The translations under genes and the position numbers were made by a program. From Variovorax sp. E3 (GTDB taxonomy: Bacteria > Pseudomonadota > Gammaproteobacteria > Burkholderiales > Burkholderiaceae_C): a stretch of DNA of 64,000 nt. Shown one piece after another: positions 10,892 to 23,445 of this stretch. Where the stretch lies: the NCBI RefSeq assembly GCF_016082275.1, contig NZ_MOWM01000003.1, positions 81,900 to 145,899 on the forward strand, in the 5' to 3' direction. The notes beneath the pieces are model-generated. The model worked only from the letters and a program-made list of their open reading frames with translations, did no database searches and had not been told where the DNA came from. How positions within the stretch are numbered: the first letter of the stretch is position 1; every line of letters starts with the position of its first letter.

Positions 10892-10971
10892 CCGCTGGAT
10901 CTCAGGCCCCGGCTCCGCCGGCGGCTTCACTCAGACCTCAGACACATCCATTCCTCTCCGGAGACCCTCAC

Positions 10972-11952
10972 GTGAAAAACGCTTTGCTTCGCACTCCCTT
11001 CAGCGCAGTGGCCCTGGCCCTCGGCATGCTGGCCGCCGCGCCTTCGTTCGCGGCCGACACCAAGTCGGTGGCCGTGACGGCCATCGTGGAGCACCCGGCG
11101 CTGGACGCCGTGCGCGACGGCGTGAAGGCCGAGCTGAAGGCTTCCGGCTACGAAGAAGGCAAGAACCTCAAGTTCACCTACCAGAGCGCACAGGGCAACG
11201 TCGGCACCGCCGCGCAGATCGCGCGCAAGTACGTGGGCGATGCGCCCGACGTGATCGTGGCCATCGCCACGCCGTCGGCGCAGGCCGTGGTGGCCTCCAC
11301 CAAGACCATTCCGGTCGTGTACTCGGCCATCACCGACCCGGTGGCCGCCAAGCTGGTGAAGAACTGGGACGCCACCGGCACCAACGTGACCGGCGTGTCG
11401 GACCTGTCGCCGCTGGAAAAGCACATCGCCCTCATCAAGCAGGTGGTGCCCAACGCCAAGCGCATCGGCGTGATCTACAGCCCCGGTGAAGCCAACTCGG
11501 TGGCCATCGTCGACTCGCTGAAGAAGGCCGCCTCGGCCGCCGGCATGACCGTGGTCGAAGCCGCCGCCGCCCGCACGGTCGACGTGCCCACCGCCGCCCA
11601 GAGCCTGGTCGGCAAGGCCGACGTGATCTACACGCCCACCGACAACAACGTGGTCTCGGCCTTCGAGGGCATCGTGAAGGTCGCCCAGCAGGCCAAGCTG
11701 CCCGTGGTGGCGGCCGACACGGCCACCGTCGAGCGCGGCGCCGTGGCGGCCCTGGGCCTGAACTACAGCGACATCGGCCGCCAGACCGGCAAGATCGTGG
11801 TGCGCATCCTCAAGGGCGAAAAGCCCGGCACCATCGCCTCGCAGACCAGCACCAACTTCGAGCTGGTGGTGAACCCCGGCGCGGCCAAGCTGCAAGGCGT
11901 GACGCTGTCCGACGAGCTGCTGAAGACGGCGAAGGTCGTGAGCACCAAGTAA
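10972..11952 (+). CDS. ABC transporter substrate-binding protein (ABC_sub_bind family)
   Basis: Periplasmic binding protein of an importer related to the TrpX/YnfP-like ABC_sub_bind family (PF04392), often linked to aromatic or other amino acids. A GTG start at 10972 (MKNALLRTPF) has GGAG upstream and begins a ~28-residue signal peptide ending SFAAD. The mature part shows the two-lobed fold, with VIVAIATPSAQAV and KRIGVIYSPGEANS typical of the family. About 326 aa. It is first in an operon with a permease and an ATPase and divergent from an Lrp-type regulator, which fits an amino-acid-related substrate; the substrate is not established. Confidence 0.9.
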   Translation: MKNALLRTPFSAVALALGMLAAAPSFAADTKSVAVTAIVEHPALDAVRDGVKAELKASGYEEGKNLKFTYQSAQGNVGTAAQIARKYVGDAPDVIVAIATPSAQAVVASTKTIPVVYSAITDPVAAKLVKNWDATGTNVTGVSDLSPLEKHIALIKQVVPNAKRIGVIYSPGEANSVAIVDSLKKAASAAGMTVVEAAAARTVDVPTAAQSLVGKADVIYTPTDNNVVSAFEGIVKVAQQAKLPVVAADTATVERGAVAALGLNYSDIGRQTGKIVVRILKGEKPGTIASQTSTNFELVVNPGAAKLQGVTLSDELLKTAKVVSTK

Positions 11953-11967
11953 TTCCCCGACGGGACC

Positions 11968-11994
11968 GCGCCCCGGTGGCCTCCACCGGGGCGC
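11968..11994 (+). terminator. Perfect 12-bp intercistronic hairpin after the binding-protein gene
   Basis: GCGCCCCGGTGG and CCACCGGGGCGC flank a 3-nt loop, 16 nt after the stop codon. Only a short, interrupted T run follows (CCCGTTTCTG). The permease gene follows 40 nt later, so this probably attenuates transcription or stabilises the upstream message, raising binding-protein levels over the membrane parts. Confidence 0.6.
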
Positions 11995-12033
11995 GCCCGT
12001 TTCTGCCTCGCCGCCTGCCGGAAGCCTCCCCCC

Positions 12034-12928
12034 ATGTCCCTCATCGCCTCGCTGGGCGCCATCGAGATCGGTCTGATATTCGGACTGGTCGCTCTGGGCG
12101 TCTTCATGTCGTTTCGCATCATCAACTTTCCCGACCTCACGGTGGACGGCAGCTTTCCGCTGGGCGCCGCCGTGGCCGCGACGCTGATCGTCGCCGGCTG
12201 GAACCCGGCCGCCGCCACCGCGGTGGCCTGCGTGGCCGGCGCCGCCTCGGGCTGGGTCACGGCCTGGCTCAACGTCAAGCTGAAGATCATGCAATTGCTC
12301 GCGAGCATCCTGTGATGATCGCGCTGTACTCCGTCAACCTGCGCGTGATGGGCAAGCCCAACGTGGCGCTCATCACCGAACCCACCGTGTTCAGCATGGT
12401 CGACTTCGGCGGCATGCCCGAGCAGTGGGCCAAGCCGCTGTTGCTGCTCCTGATCGTGATCGTCGCCAAGATCCTGGTCGACATGTTCTTTGCCTCGGAA
12501 GCCGGCCTGGCGATGCGCGCCACCGGCGGCAACGCGCGCATGGCGCGGGCCCAGGGCATTTCGACCGACTTCCACACCATGCGGGCCTGGCGCTGTCGAA
12601 CGCGCTGGTGGCGCTGGCCGGCGCGCTGTTCGCGCAGAGCCAGGGCACGGCCGACATCTCGATGGGCGTGGGCACGATCGTGATCGGCCTGGCCGCGGTG
12701 ATCATCGGCGAGACGCTGCTGCCCGCGCGCAGCATGATCATCACCACGCTGGCCTGCGTGCTGGGCGCGCTGCTGTACCGCTTTTTCATCGCGATGGCGC
12801 TGAACACCGACTTCATGGGCCTGCAGGCGCAAGACCTGAACCTGGTGACGGCCGTGCTGGTGGCCGTGGCGCTGCTGGTGCCCGCCTACAAGCGCAAGCT
12901 GCGCGGACTCTTCAAGGGGAAGAACTGA
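12034..12928 (+). CDS. ABC transporter permease (two frameshifts)
   Basis: Membrane subunit of the importer, about 298 aa when repaired, with roughly eight hydrophobic segments and the branched-chain-type permease sequence SFRIINFPDLTVDGSF early on. The reading frame is lost twice. At ~12312 one base is missing after ATCCTG, giving a premature stop. At ~12585 a GGGG run appears as GGG; restoring it yields GLALSNALVALAGALFAQ, as expected for the family. Two independent one-base contractions in one gene favour sequence error over decay. The stop overlaps the ATPase start (TGATG), showing translational coupling. Confidence 0.85.
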
Positions 12929-13722
12929 TGTTGCGCGCCCAACAACTCGAGATGACCTTCAACCCGGGCACGCCGATCGAGAACCGCGTGCTGCGCGGCC
13001 TCAGCCTGGAGATTCCCACCGGCCAGTTCGTCACCGTGATCGGCTCGAACGGCGCGGGCAAGTCGACTTTCCTCAATGCGGTGAGCGGCGACCTGATCGT
13101 CGACAAGGGCAGCATCGAGATCGACGGCAAGGACGTGACGCGCATGAACGCCTGGCAGCGCTCGGGCATGGTCGCCCGCGTGTTCCAGGACCCGATGGCC
13201 GGCACCTGCGAGGCGCTGACCATCGAGGAGAACATGGCGCTGGCGTGGAAGCGCGGCGAGCGCCGCAGCTTCGGCTTTGCGCTCAACCGCAACCTGCGCG
13301 AGCTGTTCCGCGAGAAGCTGTCGATCCTGAAGCTGGGGCTGGAGAACCGGCTGGCCGACCGCATCGGGCTGCTGTCGGGCGGGCAGCGGCAGGCGGTGAG
13401 CCTGCTGATGGCGTCGCTGAAACCCTCGCGCATCCTGCTGCTCGACGAGCACACGGCAGCGCTCGACCCGAAGACCGCCGCCTTCGTGCTGGAGCTGACG
13501 GCCAAGATCGTCGAAGGCAGCCAACTGACCGCGATGATGGTCACGCACAGCATGCGCCAGGCGCTGGACTACGGTTCGCGCACGGTGATGCTGCACGAGG
13601 GCCAGGTGATTCTCGACGTGGCCGGACCGCAGCGCGCGGGCCTGGACGTGCCCGACCTGCTGCGCATGTTCGAGCAGACGCGCGGCGAAAAGCTCGACGA
13701 CGACAAGCTGCTGCTGGCCTGA
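12928..13722 (+). CDS. ABC transporter ATP-binding protein
   Basis: ATPase of the same importer, 264 aa. Walker A is GSNGAGKST (39-47), signature LSGGQRQ (149-155), Walker B ILLLDE (169-174), followed by His175 and TAALDP, where most ABC ATPases have Pro (DEPTAALDP). I believe His is usual in the ATPases that accompany ABC_sub_bind systems. The switch His is in MMVTHSMRQAL. The ATG overlaps the permease stop by one base, and its own stop overlaps the next gene's ATG in the same way. Confidence 0.93.
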   Translation: MLRAQQLEMTFNPGTPIENRVLRGLSLEIPTGQFVTVIGSNGAGKSTFLNAVSGDLIVDKGSIEIDGKDVTRMNAWQRSGMVARVFQDPMAGTCEALTIEENMALAWKRGERRSFGFALNRNLRELFREKLSILKLGLENRLADRIGLLSGGQRQAVSLLMASLKPSRILLLDEHTAALDPKTAAFVLELTAKIVEGSQLTAMMVTHSMRQALDYGSRTVMLHEGQVILDVAGPQRAGLDVPDLLRMFEQTRGEKLDDDKLLLA

Positions 13723-14249
13723 TGCCTCCCGCCGGCGCCCTCCTCGTGCGCGCGATGCGCGCCGACGACCTCGACGCCGTGCTCGCGATCCAGCTCGCCT
13801 GCTACGGCGCGGGGTTCGTCGAGGACGGCGCGCTGATCGCGCGGCGGCTCGCGAGCGCGCCGCACACGGGCTGGGTGGCCGAGCATGGCGGCGGCGTGCG
13901 GGCCTATCTGGCGGGTTATCCGTCGGTGGTCGGCAAGCTGACGCCGTTGCACGGCGAATTCGAAGTGGCCGCGCGGGCCGATGCGCTGTACCTGCACGAC
14001 CTGGCGGTACACCCCGACGCCTCGGGACTGGGCCTGGGTCCGCGGCTGGTGCGCCATGGCTGGGCCCACGCGGTGCAGGCCGGATGGCGGCATTCGACGC
14101 TGGTGTCGGTGCAGTCCTCGGTCGGTTTCTGGGAGCGCCAGGGCTACACGGCGACACAGCCTGTGGGCCCTGAGCAACAGGCCCGGCTCGCCACCTACCC
14201 CGGCGAATCGGTCTACATGCGCCGCGGGCTGGACCTGGATCTGGGCTGA
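13722..14249 (+). CDS. GNAT-family N-acetyltransferase
   Basis: A 175-aa single-domain acetyl-CoA-dependent acyltransferase. The acetyl-CoA binding loop is visible as LAVHPDASGLGLGPRLVRHG, preceded by a beta strand YLHDLAV, and the C-terminal FWERQGYTAT is characteristic of GNAT folds. The start codon overlaps the ATPase stop (TGATG), so it is the last gene of the importer operon. Substrate unknown; co-transcription hints at a small amine or amino-acid-like compound imported by the transporter. Confidence 0.85.
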   Translation: MPPAGALLVRAMRADDLDAVLAIQLACYGAGFVEDGALIARRLASAPHTGWVAEHGGGVRAYLAGYPSVVGKLTPLHGEFEVAARADALYLHDLAVHPDASGLGLGPRLVRHGWAHAVQAGWRHSTLVSVQSSVGFWERQGYTATQPVGPEQQARLATYPGESVYMRRGLDLDLG

Positions 14250-14256
14250 CCGGCCT

Positions 14257-14568
14257 TCAGCGGCGCCAGCCGCGCATCGCCAGCCACTGGACGGTGCCGC
14301 AGACCACCACGAGCGCGGCATAGGTCGCCATCATGCCGTCGCGCCCGGACACCACGAGGCCGATCACCGAGACCCCCACGCCGGCCAGGAAGGTCAGCGC
14401 CCACTGCAGCCACCAGCGCGGCACGCCCGCGCGCCGGCCGCCCAGGTAACGGCCCGCGAACACCAGCACCAACGCCATGAAGGCCGCCGGGGCGACGAAG
14501 TTGAGCAGGTGGTTGAAAAGGTCCAGCAGGTCCATCGGAAGGGGCCGCGCTTGTGTCGGCCGGGTCAT
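14257..14568 (-). CDS. Small three-helix inner-membrane protein
   Basis: A hypothetical protein of ~103 aa (92 if ATG at 14535 is used). It has three hydrophobic helices (around [33 protein letters not shown] and [14 protein letters not shown]) and a basic end, GWRR. No family is recognised and neither start has a ribosome binding site. It is transcribed divergently from hemA and converges with the GNAT gene. Confidence 0.6.
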   Translation of the reverse strand: MTRPTQARPLPMDLLDLFNHLLNFVAPAAFMALVLVFAGRYLGGRRAGVPRWWLQWALTFLAGVGVSVIGLVVSGRDGMMATYAALVVVCGTVQWLAMRGWRR

Positions 14569-14638
14569 GCGGCTCAGGATATGGCTGTCATAGGGAAAGC
14601 CATTTGCCCCTCGGCCCACCCGGTGCGGCTGCTGATTT

Positions 14639-14644
14639 TATAAT
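14639..14644 (+). promoter_or_regulatory. Consensus -10 box (TATAAT) of hemA
   Basis: A perfect TATAAT ends 7 nt before the hemA ATG at 14652. Transcription would then start at or within a base or two of the start codon, implying a leaderless or nearly leaderless mRNA. No good -35 box at 16-18 nt is visible. Confidence 0.5.
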
Positions 14645-14651
14645 CACGGGA

Positions 14652-15922
14652 ATGTCTGTCTGGGCTCTTGGCTTGAACCACACGACCGCGCCGCTCGATC
14701 TGCGCGGTCGTTTCGCGTTCGCGCTCGACCAGATCGCCCCGACGCTGCAGAGCCTGCGCAGTTCGTTCAGCACCGGCCGGCACCCGCAGGTCGAGGCCGC
14801 GATCATCTCCACCTGCAACCGCACCGAGATCTATTGCGCCTCCGAGCAGGTCGCGCTCGACCACACCTTCGGCTGGCTGGCCCAGAGCGGCGGCGTGGCC
14901 CCCGCCCTGCTGCGCTCGCATGCCTACACCCTGCACGGCGACGAAGCCGCCCGCCACGCCTTCCGCGTGGCCAGCGGGCTCGACTCGATGGTGCTGGGCG
15001 AGCCCCAGATCCTCGGGCAGATGAAAGACGCCGTGCGCGCGGCCGAAACCGCCGGCGCGCTCGGCAGCACGCTCAACCAGCTGTTCCAGCGCTCCTTCGC
15101 CGTGGCGAAGGAAGTGCGCACCGCCACCGAGATCGGCGCGCATTCCATCAGCATGGCCGCCGCCGCCGTGCGACTGGCCGGCCAGCTCTTCGAAGACCTG
15201 CGCAAGACGCGCGTGCTGTTCGTGGGCGCAGGCGAAATGATCGACCTTGCCGCCACGCACTTCGCGGCCAAGGAGCCCAAGTCGATCGGCATTGCCAACC
15301 GCACGCTGGAGCGCGGCGAAAACTGGCCTCGCGCTTCGGCGGCGAGGCCATGCGCCTGGCCGACCTGCCGTCGCGGCTGGCCGAATTCGACATCATCGTG
15401 AGCTGCACCGCGAGCACGCTGCCGATCATCGGCCTGGGCGCCGTCGAGCGCGCGCTCAAGGCGCGCAAGCACCGCCCGATGTTCATGGTCGACCTGGCCG
15501 TGCCGCGCGACATCGAGCCTGAAGTGAAGGCGCTCGAAGACGTGTACCTCTACACCGTCGACGACCTCGCGCAGGTGGTGCAACAGGGCCAGGCCAACCG
15601 CCAGGCCGCCGTGGCGCAGGCCGAGGTGATCATCGACGCCGGCGTGCAGAGCTTCATGCACTGGCTGGGCCAGCGCGGCACCGTGCCGCTGATCCAGCAG
15701 CTCAACGCGCAGGCCGACGAATGGCGCGCCGCCGAAATGGCGCGCGCGCGCAAGCTGCTGGCCAAGGGCGAGTCGGTCGATGCGGTGCTCGAGGCGCTGT
15801 CGCGCGGGCTCACCCAGAAGATGATGCACGGCGCCATGGCCGAGCTGCACTCGGGCGATGCCAGTTCGCGCGAGCAGACGGCGCAAACCATCTCGCGCCT
15901 GTTCCTGCGCAAAGAGCGTTAG
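14652..15922 (+). CDS. hemA: Glutamyl-tRNA reductase (frameshifted)
   Basis: NADPH-dependent reduction of glutamyl-tRNA to glutamate-1-semialdehyde, the first step of C5 tetrapyrrole (heme) synthesis. The catalytic Cys55 lies in STCNRTEIY, and the substrate region includes [16 protein letters not shown]; the NADP domain has [10 protein letters not shown]. About 423 aa when repaired. The frame breaks at 15319-15322: AAAA should be AAAAA, giving [13 protein letters not shown]. As hemA is essential in organisms using this route, the break is almost certainly a homopolymer error. prfA and prmC follow, the usual hemA-prfA-prmC order. Confidence 0.95.
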
Positions 15923-16023
15923 CGACGCTGGTCGGTGGCCCGGCGTGCCCGGGCCGCGCTCCTTCATGCGCCCTGCCGCTGCATCGCGGCTTTACCCTCC
16001 CATTTTTCCGAGCCCCCTTCGCC

Positions 16024-17111
<1,088 letters not shown>

Positions 17112-17112
<1 letters not shown>

Positions 17113-17963
17113 TGACCGCCGACAACCCGAAGCCGAGCACCGTGGCGCAGGCGCTGGCCGCCGCCGTCGCGCTGGGCGTCGACCGGCTCGACGCGCAGTT
17201 GCTGCTGCTGCACGCGCTGGGCCGCGCCACGCATGACCGCGCATGGCTGCTGGCGCACGACACCGATGCGATGCCGGACGCGGCGTGGTCCGCGCTCTCG
17301 GCGCAACTGTCGCGCCGCCTGGCGGGCGAGCCGGTGGCCTACCTGCTCGGCGAGAAGGAATTCCACGGCCTCGACCTGCGGGTCGACGCACGCGTGCTGG
17401 TGCCGCGCCCCGACACCGAGACGCTGGTCGAATGGGCACTGGAGTGCCTCGAAGGTCATGCCGCCCCGCGCGTGCTCGACCTCGGCACGGGCAGCGGCGC
17501 GATCGCGCTGGCCCTGCAGCACGCGCGCAGCGATGCGCGGGTCGATGCGGTCGACGCCAACGCCGACGCACTGGCGGTCGCCCAGGCCAACGCGCAGCGC
17601 CTGGGCCTGCCGGTGCGCTTCGCTCACGCGAACTGGCTCGACGGCGCCGACAGCGGCTACATGGTCATCGCCAGCAACCCGCCGTACATTGCCGCCGGCG
17701 ACCCGCATCTGCCGGCCCTGCGGCACGAACCCGTTGCCGCGCTGGTCGCGGGCACCGACGGGCTCGACGATATTCGCCAGATCGTCCAGAACGCCTCCGC
17801 GCACCTCGCGCAAGGCGGATGGCTGCTGCTCGAACACGGCCACGACCAGGCCGCGGCCGTGCGCCAATTGCTCGCCGAACGCGGTTTCGCCGAAGTGCAA
17901 AGCCGCGACGACCTCGCCGGCATCCAGCGCTGCTCCGGCGGAATCTGGCGCACGGTGAAATAA
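17112..17963 (+). CDS. prmC: Peptide chain release factor N5-glutamine methyltransferase
   Basis: SAM-dependent methylation of the GGQ glutamine in release factors. The 283-aa protein has an N-terminal helical domain and a Rossmann methyltransferase domain with the SAM loop VLDLGTGSGAIAL and the catalytic NPPY motif at residues 189-192. The ATG overlaps the prfA stop (TGATG), so the two are translationally coupled. Confidence 0.96.
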
Positions 17964-17992
17964 TCCCTTCAGCCCACTTTTCAGGAGTCCCC

Positions 17993-18322
17993 ATGTCCGA
18001 CGCTCAACAACGCATCGACGACCTCGTCAAAACCAACGACCTCGTGCTCTTCATGAAGGGCAATGCCAGCTTCCCGATGTGCGGCTTCTCGGGCCGTGCG
18101 ATCCAGATCCTGAAGGCGGTCGGCGTCGACACCAAGGCGCTGAAGACCGTCAACGTGCTCGAAGACGACGGTATCCGCCAGGGCATCAAGGAATACAGCA
18201 ACTGGCCCACGATTCCCCAGCTCTACGTGAAGGGCGAATTCGTCGGCGGCTCGGACATCATGATGGAGATGTACGAGTCGGGCGAGCTGCAGCAAGTCAT
18301 CGGCGGCGGCGCTTCGGCCTGA
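17993..18322 (+). CDS. grxD: Monothiol glutaredoxin Grx4
   Basis: Iron-sulfur cluster carrier of the CGFS class; Cys30 lies in PMCGFSGRA. 109 aa. The glutathione-binding motifs WPTIPQLY and GGSDI are present. A clear AGGAG precedes the ATG by ~6 nt. It follows prmC by 29 nt in a conserved Burkholderiales order. Confidence 0.96.
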   Translation: MSDAQQRIDDLVKTNDLVLFMKGNASFPMCGFSGRAIQILKAVGVDTKALKTVNVLEDDGIRQGIKEYSNWPTIPQLYVKGEFVGGSDIMMEMYESGELQQVIGGGASA

Positions 18323-18338
18323 TTTCAGGGGCCCCGCG

Positions 18339-18854
18339 ATGAGCCACGATCACGACAAGGATCACGGCCATTCGCACGAGGCCGGCTCGGCCGAACCGGC
18401 CTGGAAGCACGACGGCGTGCGCGTGGTCGCGGCCAACCAGCTCGACGTCAACACCGCGCAGACGCCCGGCATGAACCGGGCGGCCGCCATCAACTTCGCG
18501 CGCGTCGGCGCGCAGAAGCTGTGGGCCGGCACCGTGACCATCCATGCCGACGCCAAGACCGGCGCCCACCACCACGGGCACCTCGAATCGGTGATCTATG
18601 TCGTGCGTGGCCGGGCCCGCATGCGCTGGGGCGAAAAGCTCGAGTTCACGGCCGAGGCCGGACCGGGCGACTTCATCTATGTGCCGCCCTACGTGCCGCA
18701 CCAGGAAATCAACGCCAGCGCGACCGAGCCGCTCGAATGCGTGCTGTGCCGCAGCGACGGCGAAGCGGTGGCCGTGAACCTCGACATCGAGCCCGTCGAA
18801 AAGCCTGAATCGGTGTTGTGGGTCGATCCCACGCACCCGCACGGCGGCGTCTGA
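18339..18854 (+). CDS. Cupin-domain protein
   Basis: A 171-aa single-domain cupin. The His-rich N-terminus (MSHDHDKDHGHSH) may bind metal. The cupin core carries the metal-site motif HHHGHLESVIYVVRGRA (motif 1) and GDFIYVPPYVPHQE (motif 2). It follows grxD by 16 nt and is probably co-transcribed. The substrate is unknown. Confidence 0.88.
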   Translation: MSHDHDKDHGHSHEAGSAEPAWKHDGVRVVAANQLDVNTAQTPGMNRAAAINFARVGAQKLWAGTVTIHADAKTGAHHHGHLESVIYVVRGRARMRWGEKLEFTAEAGPGDFIYVPPYVPHQEINASATEPLECVLCRSDGEAVAVNLDIEPVEKPESVLWVDPTHPHGGV

Positions 18855-18906
18855 GCGTTTTTCGCGGGCCGAGTCATGGCACCATGGCATTCTTCGCCGT
18901 GCCACC

Positions 18907-20217
18907 ATGACCCTGACCCAAAGCCTGCTCATCATCGCCTTGCTGATCGCGATGAGCGCGTTCTTCTCCCTCGCCGAAATCACCCTGGCCGCCTCGCGCC
19001 GCCTGCGCCTGCGCCAGATGGCCGACGAAGGCGACCCGCGCGCGGAAAAAGTGCTGCGGGTGCAGGAGCAGCCGGGCCACTACTTCACCGTCGTGCAGAT
19101 CGGGCTGAATGCCGTGGCCATTCTTGGCGGCGTGGTCGGTGAGGGCTCGCTCAGCCCGTATTTCGCGGTGTTCTTCGAGCGTTGGTTCAGCGTCGAGGCC
19201 TCGGCCAACATCGCGTTCCTGTGCTCGTTCGTGATCGTCATCGCGGTGTTCCTGGTGTTCGCCGACCTGTTCCCCAAGCGGCTGGGCATGAGCAACCCCG
19301 AGCAGCTCGCGGTGCGCATGGTCGGGCCGATGCAGGTGCTGATCACCACCTTCAAGCCGCTGGTGTGGTTCTTCACGCGCTGCACCGACCTGCTGTTCAA
19401 GGTGCTGGGCATGCCGATGGCGCGCGACGACAAGATCACCTCGGCCGACATCCTGGCCATGACCGAGGCCGGCGCGCGGGCCGGCGTGCTCGCGGTGCGC
19501 GAGCAGCAGGTGATCGCCAACGTGTTCGAGCTGGAGACCCGCCTCGTGAGCAGCGTGATGACGGCGCGCGAAAGCATCGCCTGGTTCCTGCACGACGACC
19601 CCGAGACGGTGCTGCGCGCGCGCATCGTGGCCGAACCCTTCTCGGCCTACCCCGTGTGCGACGGCGACATCGACCATGTGCTGGGCTATGTCGACGCCAA
19701 GGACATGTTCCAGCGCGTGCTCAGCGGCCAGCCGCTGGCCTTCGACCAGGGCCTGCCGCTGCACAAGGCGCTCGTCATTCCCGACCGGCTCTCGCTGACC
19801 GAGGTGCTCGAGCAGTTCCAGCAGGCGCACGAAGACTTCGCGATCATCGTCAACGAATACAGCCTGGTGGTGGGCGTGATCACGTTGAACGACGTGATGA
19901 GCACGGTGATGGGCGACCTCGTCTCCATGCCCGACGAGGAGCAGATCGTGCAGCGCGACGAGAACTCGTGGCTCATCGACGGCATCACGCCGATCCAGGA
20001 CGTGCAGCGCGCGCTGCACATCGACGAGCTGCCGCATTCGGAGGAGTACGAAACCCTGGCGGGCTTCCTGATGGTGATGCTGCGCCGCGTGCCCAAGCGC
20101 ACCGACAACGTGACCTGGGGCGGCTACACCTTCGAGGTGATGGACGTCGACAGCTACCGCATCGACCAGGTGATGGTCACGAAGGGCTCGGGCACCGCGA
20201 AGGCGCCGGCCAGCTGA
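18907..20217 (+). CDS. HlyC/CorC-family membrane protein (CNNM and CBS domains)
   Basis: A 436-aa inner-membrane protein of the hemolysin/CorC family, implicated in divalent cation or cyclic-nucleotide-regulated transport. The N-terminal CNNM domain has four hydrophobic segments (LLIIALLIAMSAFFSLAE, then FLCSFVIVIAVFLVFADLF). Two CBS repeats follow at ~215-335 (VMTARESIAWFL, AIIVNEYSLVVGVITLND), and a CorC-associated domain is at the C-terminus. The name hemolysin is historical and does not imply toxicity. Confidence 0.92.
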   Translation: MTLTQSLLIIALLIAMSAFFSLAEITLAASRRLRLRQMADEGDPRAEKVLRVQEQPGHYFTVVQIGLNAVAILGGVVGEGSLSPYFAVFFERWFSVEASANIAFLCSFVIVIAVFLVFADLFPKRLGMSNPEQLAVRMVGPMQVLITTFKPLVWFFTRCTDLLFKVLGMPMARDDKITSADILAMTEAGARAGVLAVREQQVIANVFELETRLVSSVMTARESIAWFLHDDPETVLRARIVAEPFSAYPVCDGDIDHVLGYVDAKDMFQRVLSGQPLAFDQGLPLHKALVIPDRLSLTEVLEQFQQAHEDFAIIVNEYSLVVGVITLNDVMSTVMGDLVSMPDEEQIVQRDENSWLIDGITPIQDVQRALHIDELPHSEEYETLAGFLMVMLRRVPKRTDNVTWGGYTFEVMDVDSYRIDQVMVTKGSGTAKAPAS

Positions 20218-20223
20218 GGGTTT

Positions 20224-20888
20224 TCAGGCCGCCGAGCGGTCGCGCTCGCGGTCCCTGTCGTTGAACACCCAGAGCCGCTGGTTCGCGAACACGGCGTTGG
20301 GGTACGGCGACTTGCCCCGGCTGCCGTTGTAGCGGCCGAGCGTCATGTAGAGGTCGCCGTTTTCGCGGTCGAGGTAGTGCCGCAGGATCACGCAGCCGAA
20401 GCGCAGGTTGGTCTGCATGTGGAACAGCTTGGCCGGGTCGGCGTCGCCGATCACGCGGGTCCAGAACGGCATCACCTGCATGTAGCCGCGCGCGCCGGCG
20501 CTGGACACGGCGAACTTGCGGAAGTTGCTCTCGACCTGCACCAGCCCCAGCACCAGGCTCACGTCCAGCCCCGAGCGCTTGGACTCGTACCAGACGGTCT
20601 GCAGGAATTCCTTGCGCGACGGCCAATCGGGAATTTTCTTCTTGAGCCGCTCGCTCATTTCGCCGAGCCAGCGCAGGTAGACCAGCCGGGCCTCGGTGTT
20701 CCCGAACTCGGGCACCGGCGGCGCCTTGTTGTGAATGGCCGAACTCAGCGCGGTGCGCACCGAGTCGATCAAAGGCTCTTCGATCTGCGCGCCGGCCTGG
20801 GCGGTCTGCGGCAGCGACAGCATGGTGAGGGCGCCTGCGGTCACGGCGCCGCCCACGCACTGGCGCCGCGAGAGGCCGCCCTCCACGC

Positions 20889-20892
<4 letters not shown>
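20224..20892 (-). CDS. Lytic transglycosylase, Slt-like
   Basis: Peptidoglycan-cleaving enzyme, 222 aa. An N-terminal export signal containing SRRQ (weakly Tat-like) is followed by a lysozyme-like SLT domain: catalytic Glu121 in [23 protein letters not shown] and the substrate loop LGRYNGSRG. The ATG at 20892 overlaps the proS stop (ATGA), so it is coupled to proS. Confidence 0.9.
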
Positions 20893-22634
<1,742 letters not shown>

Positions 22635-22779
22635 CGGGATCGCGGTGATGGAATCGCTGGATTCGAAGTTGGGAAGTGGGGGACTGCTCCCCCGGAGAGA
22701 CCCTGAGAGCCTGCATCGCAGCTTGCCGAGGGCAACCCGGCATGCATAATCGACTCAGTTCAAAAATTGGGGTTTGATT

Positions 22780-23445
22780 ATGCTCGACCGGGACGGCTTC
22801 AGGCCCAACGTCGGCATCATCCTGCTCAACCAGAGAAACCAGGTTTTCTGGGGCAAGCGCATACGCACGCATTCCTGGCAGTTTCCGCAAGGCGGCATAG
22901 ACCGCGGCGAAAGTCCCGAGCAAGCCATGTTCCGGGAACTGCACGAGGAAGTGGGGCTCCATCCGGAGCATGTGCGCATCGTGGCCCGTACCCGCGACTG
23001 GTTGCGCTACGAGGTGCCGGATCGGTTCATCCGCCGTGACGCACGGGGCCACTACAAAGGCCAGAAACAAATCTGGTATTTACTGCAACTCGTCGGCCAC
23101 GATTGGGATCTCAACCTGCGTGCAACCGACCATCCCGAATTCGACGCCTGGCGCTGGCATGACTATTGGGTGCCGCTCGACGTTGTCGTCGAGTTCAAGC
23201 GCGGCGTCTACGAGATGGCGCTCACCGAGCTTGCTCGCTACCTGCCACGGCAGGATTTTCGCAACCGCTTCCTGCGCAGCAACGTGCGCGCCCGAGAATT
23301 CGAGCGCCATTCGCTGGACGCCGGCGCGCCTCCCGGACTGGACCTGCCGCCGGGCGGCAGCTTCGATCCGCATCCCGACATTCCTTCAGTGAGCGATGAA
23401 CCTTCTCCCAACCACAACGCGCCCTTCCTTCCGACGCAACGCTGA
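22780..23445 (+). CDS. rppH: RNA pyrophosphohydrolase
   Basis: Nudix hydrolase that removes pyrophosphate from mRNA 5' ends to start decay. The Nudix box begins [11 protein letters not shown] and ends RELHEEVGL at ~38-60. The start ATG at 22780 ([12 protein letters not shown]) is the family N-terminus. The protein is 221 aa, longer than E. coli RppH (176 aa), because of a ~50-residue Pro-rich tail. The tail codes through the start of the next gene, which overlaps it by 50 nt. A CATAAT box at 22746-22751 is a plausible -10 element. Confidence 0.95.
   Translation: MLDRDGFRPNVGIILLNQRNQVFWGKRIRTHSWQFPQGGIDRGESPEQAMFRELHEEVGLHPEHVRIVARTRDWLRYEVPDRFIRRDARGHYKGQKQIWYLLQLVGHDWDLNLRATDHPEFDAWRWHDYWVPLDVVVEFKRGVYEMALTELARYLPRQDFRNRFLRSNVRAREFERHSLDAGAPPGLDLPPGGSFDPHPDIPSVSDEPSPNHNAPFLPTQR

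Noticed and set aside
15300..15340. Programmed frameshift in hemA at AAAAC
   Set aside because: No known programmed frameshift exists in hemA, and similar breaks occur in eight unrelated genes in this window, so a sequence error is simpler.
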